This document shows, piece by piece, positions 9,137-16,684 of a stretch of 64,000 nt of DNA; the first letter of the stretch is position 1; the number at the start of each line of letters is the position of its first letter. A program made the translations under genes and the position numbers. This DNA is from Paractinoplanes atraurantiacus (GTDB taxonomy: Bacteria; Actinomycetota; Actinomycetes; Mycobacteriales; Micromonosporaceae): the NCBI RefSeq assembly GCF_900215205.1, contig NZ_OBDY01000016.1, positions 134,085 through 198,084 of the forward strand, given 5' to 3'. The notes beneath the pieces were generated by a model. It had not been told where the DNA came from. It did not search any database and worked only from the letters and a program-made list of their open reading frames with translations.

Positions 9137-10255
9137 ATGGCGAACGTGACTGTGCTCGGCGCCGGCGCTGCCGGTCTGGCCGTGGCGGCCCAGCTCAAGG
9201 CGAACGGCGTGGAGAGCGTCGTCCTCGAGCGCGGTCCGGAGGTGGCGACCAGCTGGCGGGGCCGCTACGACCGGTTGCGCCTGCACACGGTGCGCCGCCT
9301 GTCCGGGCTTCCGGGCTTTCCGATCCCCCACGAGTACGGCCGGTGGGTGCGCCGCGACGACCTGGTGCGCTACCTGGAGGCGTACGCCGAACGCTTCGCC
9401 CTTGACGTCCGCACCGGCACCACGGTCGAGACCGTCAAGCCGGGTGGTGAGCGCTGGTCCTTGCGGCTGGCCGACGGCTCGGAGCAGACGACGCGCACGC
9501 TGATCGTGGCCACCGGATATCTGCACACGCCGGTGGTGCCGCAGTGGCCGGGCCTGCCGTCGTGGACCGGCACGCTGATCCACTCGTCCGCCTACCGCAA
9601 CGCCGAGCCCTTCAAGGGCAAGAAGGTGCTGGTCGTCGGCCCCGGCAACAGCGGCGCCGAGATCGCCACCGACCTGGCCGAGGGCGGCGCCGCCTCGGTC
9701 AGCCTGGCCGTGCGCACGCCACCGCACATCGTCCGCCGCACCACGGCCGGCTGGCCCGCCCAGATGAACGGGCTCCTGCTGAGCGGCCTGCCCGAGCCGG
9801 TCTTCAACTCGATGGCGGCGACCATGGCCCGCATGGAGGTGCCGGACCTTCGCCGGTACGGGATGGAGCGCCCCACCGAAGGCCTGAAGACCCGCCTGCG
9901 CACGCAGCGGTACGTGCCGTTGCAGGACGTGGGCATCGTCCGCGACGTGATCGCCGGCCGGGTCCGCCCGGTCGCCGCGGTCGAGTCCTTCACCGAGACC
10001 GAGGTCCGGCTGGCCGACGGGTCGGCCCTGTCACCGGACGTGGTGGTCGCGGCCACGGGCTACGGCACCGGCCTGCCCACCCTGTTCGACGACCCGGCCT
10101 TGTTCGACGACACCGGCGTCCCACTGGTCCACGGCGGCCCGCCGGCCCGCCCCGGCCTGTACTTCATCGGCTACCACGTGACCCTCGGCGGCATGCTCCG
10201 CGAGCTGGCCATCGAGTCCCGCCGCGTGGCCCGCGCGGTGAGCGCCACCCGCTAG
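9137..10255 (+). CDS. FAD-dependent monooxygenase / NAD(P)-binding oxidoreductase
   Basis: 372 residues, flavin-containing monooxygenase-like. An N-terminal FAD Rossmann motif (GAGAAGLAVAAQL) follows directly after the start. The FMO-type segment around FPIPHEYGRW is present, as is a second dinucleotide motif (VVGPGNSGAEIATDLAEGG, about residue 170) that should bind NADPH. The VVAATGYGTGLP motif near the C-terminus is characteristic of FMO/trk-type reductases. Start ATG 9137 is chosen because the Rossmann fold begins at residue 4; an upstream in-frame start would overlap the divergent dehydrogenase. The last 4 bases overlap the convergent HAAS-like gene. It likely oxygenates a small nucleophilic or ketone substrate; the substrate is unknown. 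Confidence 0.88.
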   Translation: MANVTVLGAGAAGLAVAAQLKANGVESVVLERGPEVATSWRGRYDRLRLHTVRRLSGLPGFPIPHEYGRWVRRDDLVRYLEAYAERFALDVRTGTTVETVKPGGERWSLRLADGSEQTTRTLIVATGYLHTPVVPQWPGLPSWTGTLIHSSAYRNAEPFKGKKVLVVGPGNSGAEIATDLAEGGAASVSLAVRTPPHIVRRTTAGWPAQMNGLLLSGLPEPVFNSMAATMARMEVPDLRRYGMERPTEGLKTRLRTQRYVPLQDVGIVRDVIAGRVRPVAAVESFTETEVRLADGSALSPDVVVAATGYGTGLPTLFDDPALFDDTGVPLVHGGPPARPGLYFIGYHVTLGGMLRELAIESRRVARAVSATR

Positions 10256-10863
10256 GGCCGGCGCAGAGCGTCGTACATGCGCCAGCCGGCGATCACCGAG
10301 CCGCCGGTGATGACCATGTAGCAGAGCATCAGCGCCGCCGCGCCCCCGATGCCCGCCACGGCCATGAACATCGCGAGCCCGAACGCCGCGGCCCCCGCGC
10401 CGATGGTCAGCACCCAGCCGGTGGCCTTCTGCGCCGGCTGCCAATGCGGCGACCCGCTGGCCAGCAGCATGCCCGCCACCGGCCCCACGACCGGCACCAG
10501 CACCGCGCCGACCGTCATCAGCCCCACCGCCGTGAACTCGGCCGCCCCGCCCCGGGGAGCCGCTCCCCCGCCGGTGGCGGCCGGCGGAGGAGTCGGTACC
10601 AGGGCCGGCAGCCGGATGTGGGCCGGCACGCTGCCACGGCGCACCGCCGCCACCAGGGCTTCCGGCGGCCCTAACCGGCGGACGATCTCCGCCGGGTCTT
10701 CGAGCGGCGCGCTGGGCGACGTCCGCCGCACAGCGATGTAGTCCGCCACCGTCGTCATGAGCTCGTCACGCAGCTCGGGCGCCAGGTCTTCGCTCTGCGC
10801 CCAGAGCGCGGCCAGATAGTCCAGCACAACAACGTCGGTGTGTGCGAGCGGTGCCGTCGTCAT
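10252..10863 (-). CDS. HAAS/DUF1700-like membrane protein
   Basis: 203 residues. The N-terminal about 80 residues have the helical pattern of DUF1700/HAAS domains: LDYLAALWAQSEDL, then ELMTTVADYIAVRR and DPAEIVRRLGPPEALVAAVR. A Pro/Ala/Gly linker precedes three or four hydrophobic helices (GLMTVGAVLVPVVGPVAGML, TIGAGAAAFGLAMFMAVAG, ALMLCYMVITGGSVIAG). Start ATG 10863 has GGGGGAAG upstream. Such proteins are often paired with a PadR repressor, but none is visible here. Probably a membrane sensor or anti-factor; function is unproven. The neighbouring minus-strand membrane gene lies 100 bases upstream. Confidence 0.75.
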   Translation of the reverse strand: MTTAPLAHTDVVVLDYLAALWAQSEDLAPELRDELMTTVADYIAVRRTSPSAPLEDPAEIVRRLGPPEALVAAVRRGSVPAHIRLPALVPTPPPAATGGGAAPRGGAAEFTAVGLMTVGAVLVPVVGPVAGMLLASGSPHWQPAQKATGWVLTIGAGAAAFGLAMFMAVAGIGGAAALMLCYMVITGGSVIAGWRMYDALRRP

Positions 10864-10963
10864 TTGTCTTCCCCCGTTGCTGGGTCCGGCGCGATAGCAA
10901 ACAGCTTCGCCGCCCCCGGCCCATGCCAACATCCACCCGAGGACGGAATCCCCCGCGCCCCCT

Positions 10964-11641
10964 CTACCTTTCGGCCGATGCGCCGCGCCGCCGCATCAGC
11001 AAGACGCACGTGATGATCATCCAGACCCACATGGCGAGGTACGGCACGATCCACACCGCCTCCCAGCTCCACATGAACCGGGCCGGCACGAGCAGCGCCC
11101 CGCTGACGATGCCGAGCCAGGCCAGCCAGCGCGGCAGGAAGCCGCCCGCCCGCGCGGCCAGCCCCGACGCCAGGGCGAAGCTGCCCAGGGCGAGCCACGC
11201 GTTGGCGAAGCCGAAGATGCCGACGTCCCACGCGTAGGCAGCCAGGACCGGATCGATCAGGTCACCGCGGTGGGCGGCCGCCACGGAACTGGTGTCGACC
11301 ATGCCGAAGGCCACGAGGAGCACCCCCGACATCAGCGCCACCGTCGACCGCCACGGCGGCCCCGGCTCGACCCGGCGCAGGACCAGGCTGAGCCCGGCCG
11401 CGAACCACAGGAACACCATCAGGCTGACCGGGAAGAGGCCGAACGCCAGCTCCCGCCAGGCCTCACCGGCCTCCCGGTAGTAGCGGGCGGCCTCCTCGAC
11501 GGTGGCCTGGTTGCGCGGCTCCCCGTCGCCGATCGGAATGACCGCGACGAAGATGAGCACAATCGATGTCAGACCGACAGCGCCGGTGGCGCGCTCCAGA
11601 CGGGACCAGGTGCGATCGTGGACGGACAGATCGGTAGTCAT
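10964..11641 (-). CDS. Six-TM membrane protein, DUF4386-like
   Basis: 225 residues, integral membrane protein with about six hydrophobic helices: VGLTSIVLIFVAVIPIG, ELAFGLFPVSLMVFLWFAAG, ALMSGVLLVAFGMVDTSS, VGIFGFANAWLALGSFALA, WLAWLGIVSGALLVPARF and AVWIVPYLAMWVWMIITCVL. The arrangement, with a soluble loop after TM1 (GEPRNQATVEEAARYYRE), resembles DUF4386-type proteins of unknown role. Start ATG 11641 has an excellent GGAGGACCCGAG upstream. It is divergent from the carbon-nitrogen hydrolase, sharing a short intergenic region or overlapping it, depending on that gene's start. No catalytic motif seen. Confidence 0.75.
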   Translation of the reverse strand: MTTDLSVHDRTWSRLERATGAVGLTSIVLIFVAVIPIGDGEPRNQATVEEAARYYREAGEAWRELAFGLFPVSLMVFLWFAAGLSLVLRRVEPGPPWRSTVALMSGVLLVAFGMVDTSSVAAAHRGDLIDPVLAAYAWDVGIFGFANAWLALGSFALASGLAARAGGFLPRWLAWLGIVSGALLVPARFMWSWEAVWIVPYLAMWVWMIITCVLLMRRRGASAER

Positions 11642-12562
11642 CTCGGGTCCTCCTCCCCGCCCTCAGGCTCGCCCTCCCCCGAGAGGGCACGCGACGGCCG
11701 AATCGCCGATTCACCGCGTCGATCAGACGCGATTCGCGTCGCCGTCGCCCAGACGGAGGTCACCACCGACCCGGTCGCCAACGGCCACGCCGTCCGCGCC
11801 GCGATGCGCGAGGCCGCCGCCCACGACGCACGGCTGGTCCACTTCCCCGAGGGCGCGGTGTCGGGCTACGCCGGCATGGCCAAGACGTACTACTCCGGCT
11901 GGCGCGTCAACTGGGAGCCGGTCGCCGACGAGCTGCGCCGCACCATGGCACTGGCCGCCGAGCTGGGCATCTGGGTGGTCGCCGGCGGCAACCATCGCCT
12001 GTCCGGCCGCCACCGCCCGCACAACTCCCTCTGGGTGATCAACGATCAGGGCACTCTGGCCGACCGGTACGACAAGCGCCTGCTGTCCCACTCCGAGATC
12101 ACCGGCTACTACACCCCGGGCGACCACGTCTGCACCTTCGAGGTGGACGGCTTCCGCTTCGGCTGCCTGCTCTGCATCGAGGTGAACTTCCCCGAGCTGT
12201 GGCTGGAGCAGCACGCCCTCGGCGTCGACTGCGTGCTGTTCTCCACCTACTCCGAGGACCCGATCTTCGAGGTCATCGCCCGGGGTCACGCCGCCACGAA
12301 CAACTTCTGGGTCAGCATCGCGGTCCCCGCCCAGTGCGCCCCCGCCGCCGCGTCCGCAGTGGTCGGTCCTCATGGCTACGTGCTGGGCCACGCCCGTACG
12401 GACGCCCCGGATGTCATCTGCGTCGACCTCGACCGCACCGACCCCGCCCTCGACGTGGCCCTCACCAAGGCCCGCCCCTGGCGCGAGACCGCCCGGGCCG
12501 GCGACATCTACACCGCCGCCCGGATCACCGACCCCCGCAGCACCGACCGCACCACCATCTGA
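11618..12562 (+). CDS. Carbon-nitrogen hydrolase (nitrilase superfamily amidase)
   Basis: Nitrilase-superfamily enzyme cleaving non-peptide C-N bonds of an amide, nitrile or carbamoyl substrate in the cytoplasm. The domain starts at VAVAQTEVTTDP. The Glu-Lys-Cys triad is visible: Glu in VHFPEGAVSGYAG, Lys in DRYDKRLLSHSE and Cys in GCLLCIEVNFPE. The start is uncertain. No ATG/GTG/TTG lies directly before the domain, so the nearest conventional codon is GTG 11618. That would give a Pro/Ser-rich leader of about 38 residues and overlap the divergent gene by 24 bases. An ATT at 11732 sits where the domain wants to begin. The last 300 codons are secure. No neighbour indicates the substrate. Confidence 0.85.
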   Translation: MDGQIGSHLGSSSPPSGSPSPERARDGRIADSPRRSDAIRVAVAQTEVTTDPVANGHAVRAAMREAAAHDARLVHFPEGAVSGYAGMAKTYYSGWRVNWEPVADELRRTMALAAELGIWVVAGGNHRLSGRHRPHNSLWVINDQGTLADRYDKRLLSHSEITGYYTPGDHVCTFEVDGFRFGCLLCIEVNFPELWLEQHALGVDCVLFSTYSEDPIFEVIARGHAATNNFWVSIAVPAQCAPAAASAVVGPHGYVLGHARTDAPDVICVDLDRTDPALDVALTKARPWRETARAGDIYTAARITDPRSTDRTTI

Positions 12563-12643
12563 CGGCAGATCGAGGACAGTCCCGTCCGATCAAGGGCCGC
12601 CGGGTATAGGGTCCGCGCAATCGAACCAGAACGGGGGCGACAC

Positions 12644-12808
12644 ATGAAACGAAACTTCAGCCGTGCCCTCAGCGCGCTGGCGGTGACCGGGGCGCTGGTC
12701 GTGAGCCTCGGAGGCCTCGGCGCGGCCGCGGCCGCGCTGAACGCCAAACCGCTCCGGGCCGAGTTCGCGCCGGTGCAGACGGTGGCGAAGCCTCTACGGG
12801 CGGAGTAG
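12644..12808 (+). CDS. Small secreted peptide with duplicated motif
   Basis: 54 residues. ATG 12644 follows GGGGGCGA. The product begins MKRNFSRALSALAVTGALV, a typical signal peptide with basic n-region, hydrophobic core and AAAAA cleavage region near residue 31. The mature peptide is only about 23 residues and contains KPLRAE twice, once after the cleavage site and once as the last six residues. No cysteine. It could be a secreted signalling, surface or antimicrobial peptide, or a degenerate exported protein. Codon use (GC at third position) supports real coding. Family unknown. Confidence 0.6.
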   Translation: MKRNFSRALSALAVTGALVVSLGGLGAAAAALNAKPLRAEFAPVQTVAKPLRAE

Positions 12809-12833
12809 CACCGCGCGCTTGGGGAGGGCCGCC

Positions 12834-13118
12834 GTGTGGGCCGTGATCGGTGTGTGGGAGATCGACCCGTCGGTCATCGACGATTTGCGGGCTCAAGTGC
12901 CCTTGATGGCCTCGAGCAAAGTCGGCACGCCCGGCTTCGTCCACGGCACGTGGACCTTGGACGGGCACATGATCCAGGTGTACGCCGACGAGGAGAACGC
13001 CCGCCGCTACCACGGCGCCATGCTGGCCCAGGGCGCCGTGGAACCCCAGGGTGTCCGCTGCGTCGTCTGGGATGTCGCCGAGGTCGGCGCCGAGTCCTCC
13101 GCACCGGACCGCACCTGA
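12834..13118 (+). CDS. Small ABM-like (dimeric alpha/beta barrel) protein
   Basis: 94 residues from GTG 12834, chosen over TTG 12819 because GGGGAGGG lies 5 bases before it. The pattern WAVIGVWEIDPSVIDDLRAQ, then PGFVHGTWTLDG, then QVYADEENARRYHGAM alternates strands and helix like antibiotic-biosynthesis-monooxygenase or EthD-like dimeric ferredoxin-like barrels. No catalytic residue can be assigned. It follows the small secreted peptide by 25 bases and may be cotranscribed. Function unknown. Confidence 0.7.
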   Translation: MWAVIGVWEIDPSVIDDLRAQVPLMASSKVGTPGFVHGTWTLDGHMIQVYADEENARRYHGAMLAQGAVEPQGVRCVVWDVAEVGAESSAPDRT

Positions 13119-13131
13119 CGGCCGGCCGTGG

Positions 13132-13878
13132 CTACTGCTCGACTCCCAGCGCGTCCGCCAGAAGCGGGCCGATCGCCTCCGCCGCGCCGTGCCCGGGCGC
13201 CCAGGTGCAGGCGAGGCACACGGCCGCGACCCGCCCGGTGCCCATCAGCAGCCGGAGCGCGCCGGCCACCTCCGCGGCCGACGGCCCGCCCGGCGCCGGA
13301 AAGCGCAGGCCGGGCACATCGGCCGGCCGGATGACGTCCATGTCGAGGTGGACGTAGAGCGGCCCGTCCGGCAGCTCGGCCGCGTCGAGGTCCGCGACCG
13401 CGCACTGGCGAATCTCCGCATCGCCCAGGTAGGCGACCTCGGGCGGGTCCAGATCGCGCGAACCGGCCAGCACCATCCGCCGCTCCGGAACGGCGCGCAG
13501 GCCGAGCCGATCGGCGATCAACTCCGGCCGGTGGCGAGTCAGGAGCCGCAACGACATGCCGGCCGGATAGCCGGAGGTCGTGGTGTCCGGCGTCTGCACG
13601 TCGCCGTGGGCGTCGAACCACACGATGCCCGGATCCGCGCCCGAACGCTGAAGCCCCGCCACGATCCCCAGCGCCGTGAGACAGTCGCCCGTCACGACCA
13701 CCGACGGAGCAGGGGCGGCTTCGGCCACCCCCGCCGCGACCGCCGAATACAGCGGGACGAGCCGCGCCCACATGTCATCGCCGACCGGCTCCGCGGTCAC
13801 GATCGCGCCGGGCCGCAGCGCGAAGTCCAGGTCCGGCAGGTACTCGTCGAGGTGATAGGGAACGCCGATCACTGACAT
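13132..13878 (-). CDS. Arginase/agmatinase-family protein with altered metal site
   Basis: 248 residues, ureohydrolase fold. The central metal motif is intact (WFDAHGDVQTPDT, about residue 96) and the last motif reads YVHLDMDVIRP (about 183). However, the usual GGDHS that supplies a His ligand is TGDCLT (about residue 75), with Cys in place of His. That suggests a different metal preference or loss of arginase activity. Start ATG 13878 follows GGTGGGGGG. The C-terminus keeps the helical PGHGAAEAIGPLLADAL region. Arginine, agmatine or formiminoglutamate hydrolysis are family activities, but none can be chosen. It is convergent with the small ABM-like gene 13 bases away. Confidence 0.85.
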   Translation of the reverse strand: MSVIGVPYHLDEYLPDLDFALRPGAIVTAEPVGDDMWARLVPLYSAVAAGVAEAAPAPSVVVTGDCLTALGIVAGLQRSGADPGIVWFDAHGDVQTPDTTTSGYPAGMSLRLLTRHRPELIADRLGLRAVPERRMVLAGSRDLDPPEVAYLGDAEIRQCAVADLDAAELPDGPLYVHLDMDVIRPADVPGLRFPAPGGPSAAEVAGALRLLMGTGRVAAVCLACTWAPGHGAAEAIGPLLADALGVEQ

Positions 13879-13970
13879 CCCCCCACCGTACCGAGACGCC
13901 GCACCGACCTCGTGGTCCCGGACATCCACCCCGTGGTTCCTTCACGACCGTCCCTGACAGAAGGCCGCCG

Positions 13971-14810
13971 TCAGGTGGTCGACGGCGTGGCGGAAGGCGA
14001 TGTGGCGGGATCGGCGCGGAAGGCGAGCCCGGCCTCGTCCAGCGCCGCTCGCAGGTGGCGGAGGGCGTAGGGGCCGACTCCGTGGAGCGCCTGGACCTCG
14101 GCGGCGCTGAGTTCGGCCACCTGCTCGAGGCGGGTCACGCCGCGGGCGGTGAGTGCGCGGGTCGCGGCCGCGCCGAGGTGGGGCAGGGGGATTCCCGGTT
14201 CCGGTTCCGGGCGGTCGCGGCCCGCCCTGGGGTGTCCCTCGTGGTCCAGGACGGCGGCGCCGCGTGGTGAGAGCCGGTAGCCGATGTCCAGCGACTCGGT
14301 CAGGCCGCGCTCCTTGAGCTTGCGCACGTTCTGTTTGAACGACGGGGTGTCGCGGCCCATCCGCTCTGCCAGCTCGGGTGCCCGGGTGGCCGGCAGTTCG
14401 TCGATCAGCAGCAGCGTGGCCCGGGTCCACGGTCCGGTCGGTGAGGCGCGGTCGAGCCGGTCGAGCCAGGCGGCGATCGTCTCGGTCTCGGCGGCGTCCG
14501 GCACCGCCTCCCGCAACGCCTGCCGCGGGTCGGCGCCGGCGTACTTGAGCCCGATCCGGTACACCGGCCGGTCGGCGTGCAGGCGGTCCAGTCCTTGCCG
14601 GAGCGCCGTCAGGGAGGCCGCCCCGGCGCGGCGGGCGTCGGCGGCGGTCAGCGTCCTGACCGGCACGCGGTCGACCGACGTGATCTCGACCAGGCCGACC
14701 GCGGTCCGCATCCGGGTGCCGGGCTTGACCCGCGGCCGCTCCCACCGGCGGAACGCCAGGTCGATGTCGCCGGCCCGGATCGCCGCCAGTTCCGCGGGAC
14801 GCATCTGCAT
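13971..14810 (-). CDS. ASCH-like and helix-hairpin-helix domain protein
   Basis: About 280 residues. The N-terminal about 90 residues look like an ASCH/PUA-like RNA-binding fold: PAELAAIRAGDIDLAFRRW, then KPGTRMRTAVGLVEITSVD. The middle resembles a winged-helix or transcription-factor-like segment (ATLLLIDELPATRAPELAER, NVRKLKERGLTESL, YRLSPRGAAVLD). The C-terminal 70 residues contain helix-hairpin-helix-like repeats (LGAAATRALTARGVTRLEQVAELS and VQALHGVGPYALRHLRAAL), as in nucleic-acid-binding proteins. ATG 14804 has slightly better spacing to GGGGG than ATG 14810. A cytoplasmic RNA or DNA-binding role is likely; specific function unknown. Confidence 0.78.
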   Translation of the reverse strand: MQMRPAELAAIRAGDIDLAFRRWERPRVKPGTRMRTAVGLVEITSVDRVPVRTLTAADARRAGAASLTALRQGLDRLHADRPVYRIGLKYAGADPRQALREAVPDAAETETIAAWLDRLDRASPTGPWTRATLLLIDELPATRAPELAERMGRDTPSFKQNVRKLKERGLTESLDIGYRLSPRGAAVLDHEGHPRAGRDRPEPEPGIPLPHLGAAATRALTARGVTRLEQVAELSAAEVQALHGVGPYALRHLRAALDEAGLAFRADPATSPSATPSTT

Positions 14811-14840
14811 GCCCCCAGTCCAGCACACCACGATCCAAGA

Positions 14841-15230
14841 TCACTGGGACAACTGGCGCCGTATCCCGTCGGTGTCGATCAATGACCACACCTCGGCGAT
14901 GCGGCCCTCGCGGAAGCGGTAGAACACGTGCTCGGCGAACGCGACCTTGCGGCCGCCCGCGTCGATGCCGAGGAAGACCTGCTGCGGTGTGCAGTCGAAC
15001 CACAGCCGGCAGGCCACGTGGCCCGGGCCGGCCACGAGGAGCTGGACCTCGTACTGCAGATCAGGGATTCTCCGCAGATCGTCAGCAAGTCGCGCCGCAT
15101 AGTCGGCCCGCGTCCAGTCGTCGCCGTTGTAGGTGAGCCGGTCATGGACGAACCGGTCGAGTTCCTCGAAGCGCCGCCCGTTCAGCGCGGCGATGTAGTC
15201 GAGATAGATCTCCTCGAGTGCTCTGCTCAT
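14841..15230 (-). CDS. SnoaL-like / ester cyclase family protein
   Basis: 129 residues, NTF2-like fold of the SnoaL polyketide-cyclase family: IYLDYIAALNGRRFEELDRF, then RIPDLQYEVQLLVAGPGHVACRL in two segments, and a final AFAEHVFYRFREGRIAEVWS strand pair. These proteins catalyse aldol cyclisation or act as small-molecule binding proteins. ATG 15230 overlaps the upstream hydrolase stop (ATGA), so the two are coupled. There is no polyketide synthase nearby, so the substrate is unknown. Confidence 0.85.
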   Translation of the reverse strand: MSRALEEIYLDYIAALNGRRFEELDRFVHDRLTYNGDDWTRADYAARLADDLRRIPDLQYEVQLLVAGPGHVACRLWFDCTPQQVFLGIDAGGRKVAFAEHVFYRFREGRIAEVWSLIDTDGIRRQLSQ

Positions 15231-15985
15231 CGTGACAGTGTGACCAGTGCTTCCGTCACCGCGTCGGGTGCGCGGAGCGGCAGGAAGTGGTCGGCGCCGG
15301 GCAGGCGCACCAGGCGGCAGCCGGGGATCCGGCGCGCCGCCTCGACGCACGCCGGGACGAACGACGGGCGTTCGAGGTCGCCGAGCAGCAGCACGCTGGG
15401 GGTGGCGACCTCCTCGAGCCGGGACCACGCGTCGCCGTCGTCGGCCAGGAAGTCGCCGCCCCAGTTGAGCCAGAAGCGGACCGCCGAGCGCAGCAGATCA
15501 ACGACCAACGGGTCGCGCCCGGCTCTCGCCCACCGGGCGACACCCTGCTCGACGAAGACGTCCGGATCGTCGCTGTCGGGCTCGTCGCCCGGGTCGTGCG
15601 CGGGCGGCGCGCCGGAGATGCCGGGGCAGGCCAGCACCAGCCCGCGGACCCGGTCCGGCTCGGCGAGGGCGAGGTCGAGCGCGGTGCCGCCGCCCATGCT
15701 GCAACCGGCGAACAACGCCGGCCCGACGCCGAGCCGGTCGAGCAGCCGGCGGAGATCGTCCAGTCGCGAGAACGGCCCGGCCGGCGGCGCGGAGCGGCCG
15801 AAACCCCGTACGTCATAACGAATCAGCCGGTGACGCCCGCCGAGCCGCTCCCAGACGGGATCCCAGATGCGCGCGTCGCCGACTCCGGGGTGAACCAGCA
15901 CGACCGGCGGCAGATCCTCCCCGGTGTCCTCGGCCCACAGGACTCCGTCGCTCACATCGATGAATCGCTCCACGGCGATGACCAT
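15227..15985 (-). CDS. Alpha/beta hydrolase
   Basis: 252 residues, alpha/beta hydrolase fold. Oxyanion region VVLVHPGVGDARIWDPV, then RYDVRGFGRSAPP. The nucleophile elbow is GCSMGGG, so the nucleophile is Ser in the GxSxGG form. The late acid and His are in LLLGDLERPSF and GADHFLPLRAPD. ATG 15985 is chosen because the fold begins at VERFIDVSDG; an out-of-frame ATG lies 5 bases upstream. The downstream SnoaL-like gene is translationally coupled, suggesting a shared small-molecule pathway, possibly ester or lactone cleavage. Confidence 0.87.
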   Translation of the reverse strand: MVIAVERFIDVSDGVLWAEDTGEDLPPVVLVHPGVGDARIWDPVWERLGGRHRLIRYDVRGFGRSAPPAGPFSRLDDLRRLLDRLGVGPALFAGCSMGGGTALDLALAEPDRVRGLVLACPGISGAPPAHDPGDEPDSDDPDVFVEQGVARWARAGRDPLVVDLLRSAVRFWLNWGGDFLADDGDAWSRLEEVATPSVLLLGDLERPSFVPACVEAARRIPGCRLVRLPGADHFLPLRAPDAVTEALVTLSR

Positions 15986-15993
15986 GCCATAGC

Positions 15994-16593
15994 TCAGCAG
16001 CCTCCGTTGCACGCGAGGACGCGCAGCCGGTCGAGGGTGCCGTGCCACTGGTTCGAGTCACCGGCGAACGGGCCGCTGCTCGAGTACTGCCAGAAGGACC
16101 AGGTGGGCGCCCCGGCCGGCAGGGTGCCGGGAGTGCTCGCGTACCGGGCGGGCCAGAGCGGCGAATTCGCCCAGAAGCCCGAGTAGTTGCCGGTGCACCT
16201 CTGCCACCAATCCGTGGTGGTGTAAATGACCGCCCACCGGCCGGTACGGGCGTGGTAGCGGTCGAGGAACGCGGCGATCCAGTTGCGCATGCCGGTGGCG
16301 TTCAGCCCGTAGCAGGTGTCCGTGCCGGCGTACGGGTTGTACTCGATGTCGAGCGCGCCGGGCAGCGTCCGGCCGTCGGCCGACCAGCCGCCGCCGCGCG
16401 AGGCGAAGAAGTCGGCCTGCGCCGAGCCGCTCGACCGGTTCGGCAGGGCGAAGTGGTACGCCCCGCGGATCATGCCGACGTTGTACGAGCCGTTGTACTG
16501 CTGCGCGAAGTAGGGGTTCACGTACGAGCCGCCCTCGGTCGCTTTCACGTAGGCGAACCTGGATCCGGCGTTCCACTGCGCCTGCCAGTTCAC
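15994..16593 (-). CDS. GH25 lysozyme (muramidase), 5'-truncated
   Basis: Glycoside hydrolase family 25, which hydrolyses the beta-1,4 bond of peptidoglycan. The body is intact: FAYVKATEGGSYVNPYF, GAYHFALPNRSSGSAQADFF, LPGALDIEYNPYAGTDTCYG, WAVIYTTTDWW and WSFWQYSSSGPFAGDSNQW. The first usable start is GTG 16593. In-frame codons before it (to about 16674) read TVTYGQDVASHQGT, the family N-terminus with its catalytic-site Asp, but an in-frame TGA at 16677-16675 follows and no start codon or signal peptide lies between. The 5' end therefore looks deleted or frameshifted, close to the permease stop at 16685. Probably a pseudogene or one needing an unusual start. Confidence 0.7.
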   Translation of the reverse strand: MNWQAQWNAGSRFAYVKATEGGSYVNPYFAQQYNGSYNVGMIRGAYHFALPNRSSGSAQADFFASRGGGWSADGRTLPGALDIEYNPYAGTDTCYGLNATGMRNWIAAFLDRYHARTGRWAVIYTTTDWWQRCTGNYSGFWANSPLWPARYASTPGTLPAGAPTWSFWQYSSSGPFAGDSNQWHGTLDRLRVLACNGGC

Positions 16594-16684
16594 GGTGCCC
16601 TGATGACTGGCGACGTCCTGACCGTAGGTGACGGTGGCGGCACAACAACGCGACAGCCCGCGAGTGACGCCCGATCAGGTTCGG

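Noticed and set aside
13971..14810. RNA polymerase alpha subunit C-terminal domain homologue
   Set aside because: The C-terminal helix-hairpin-helix resembles it, but the N-terminal ASCH-like domain and lack of other alpha features argue against.
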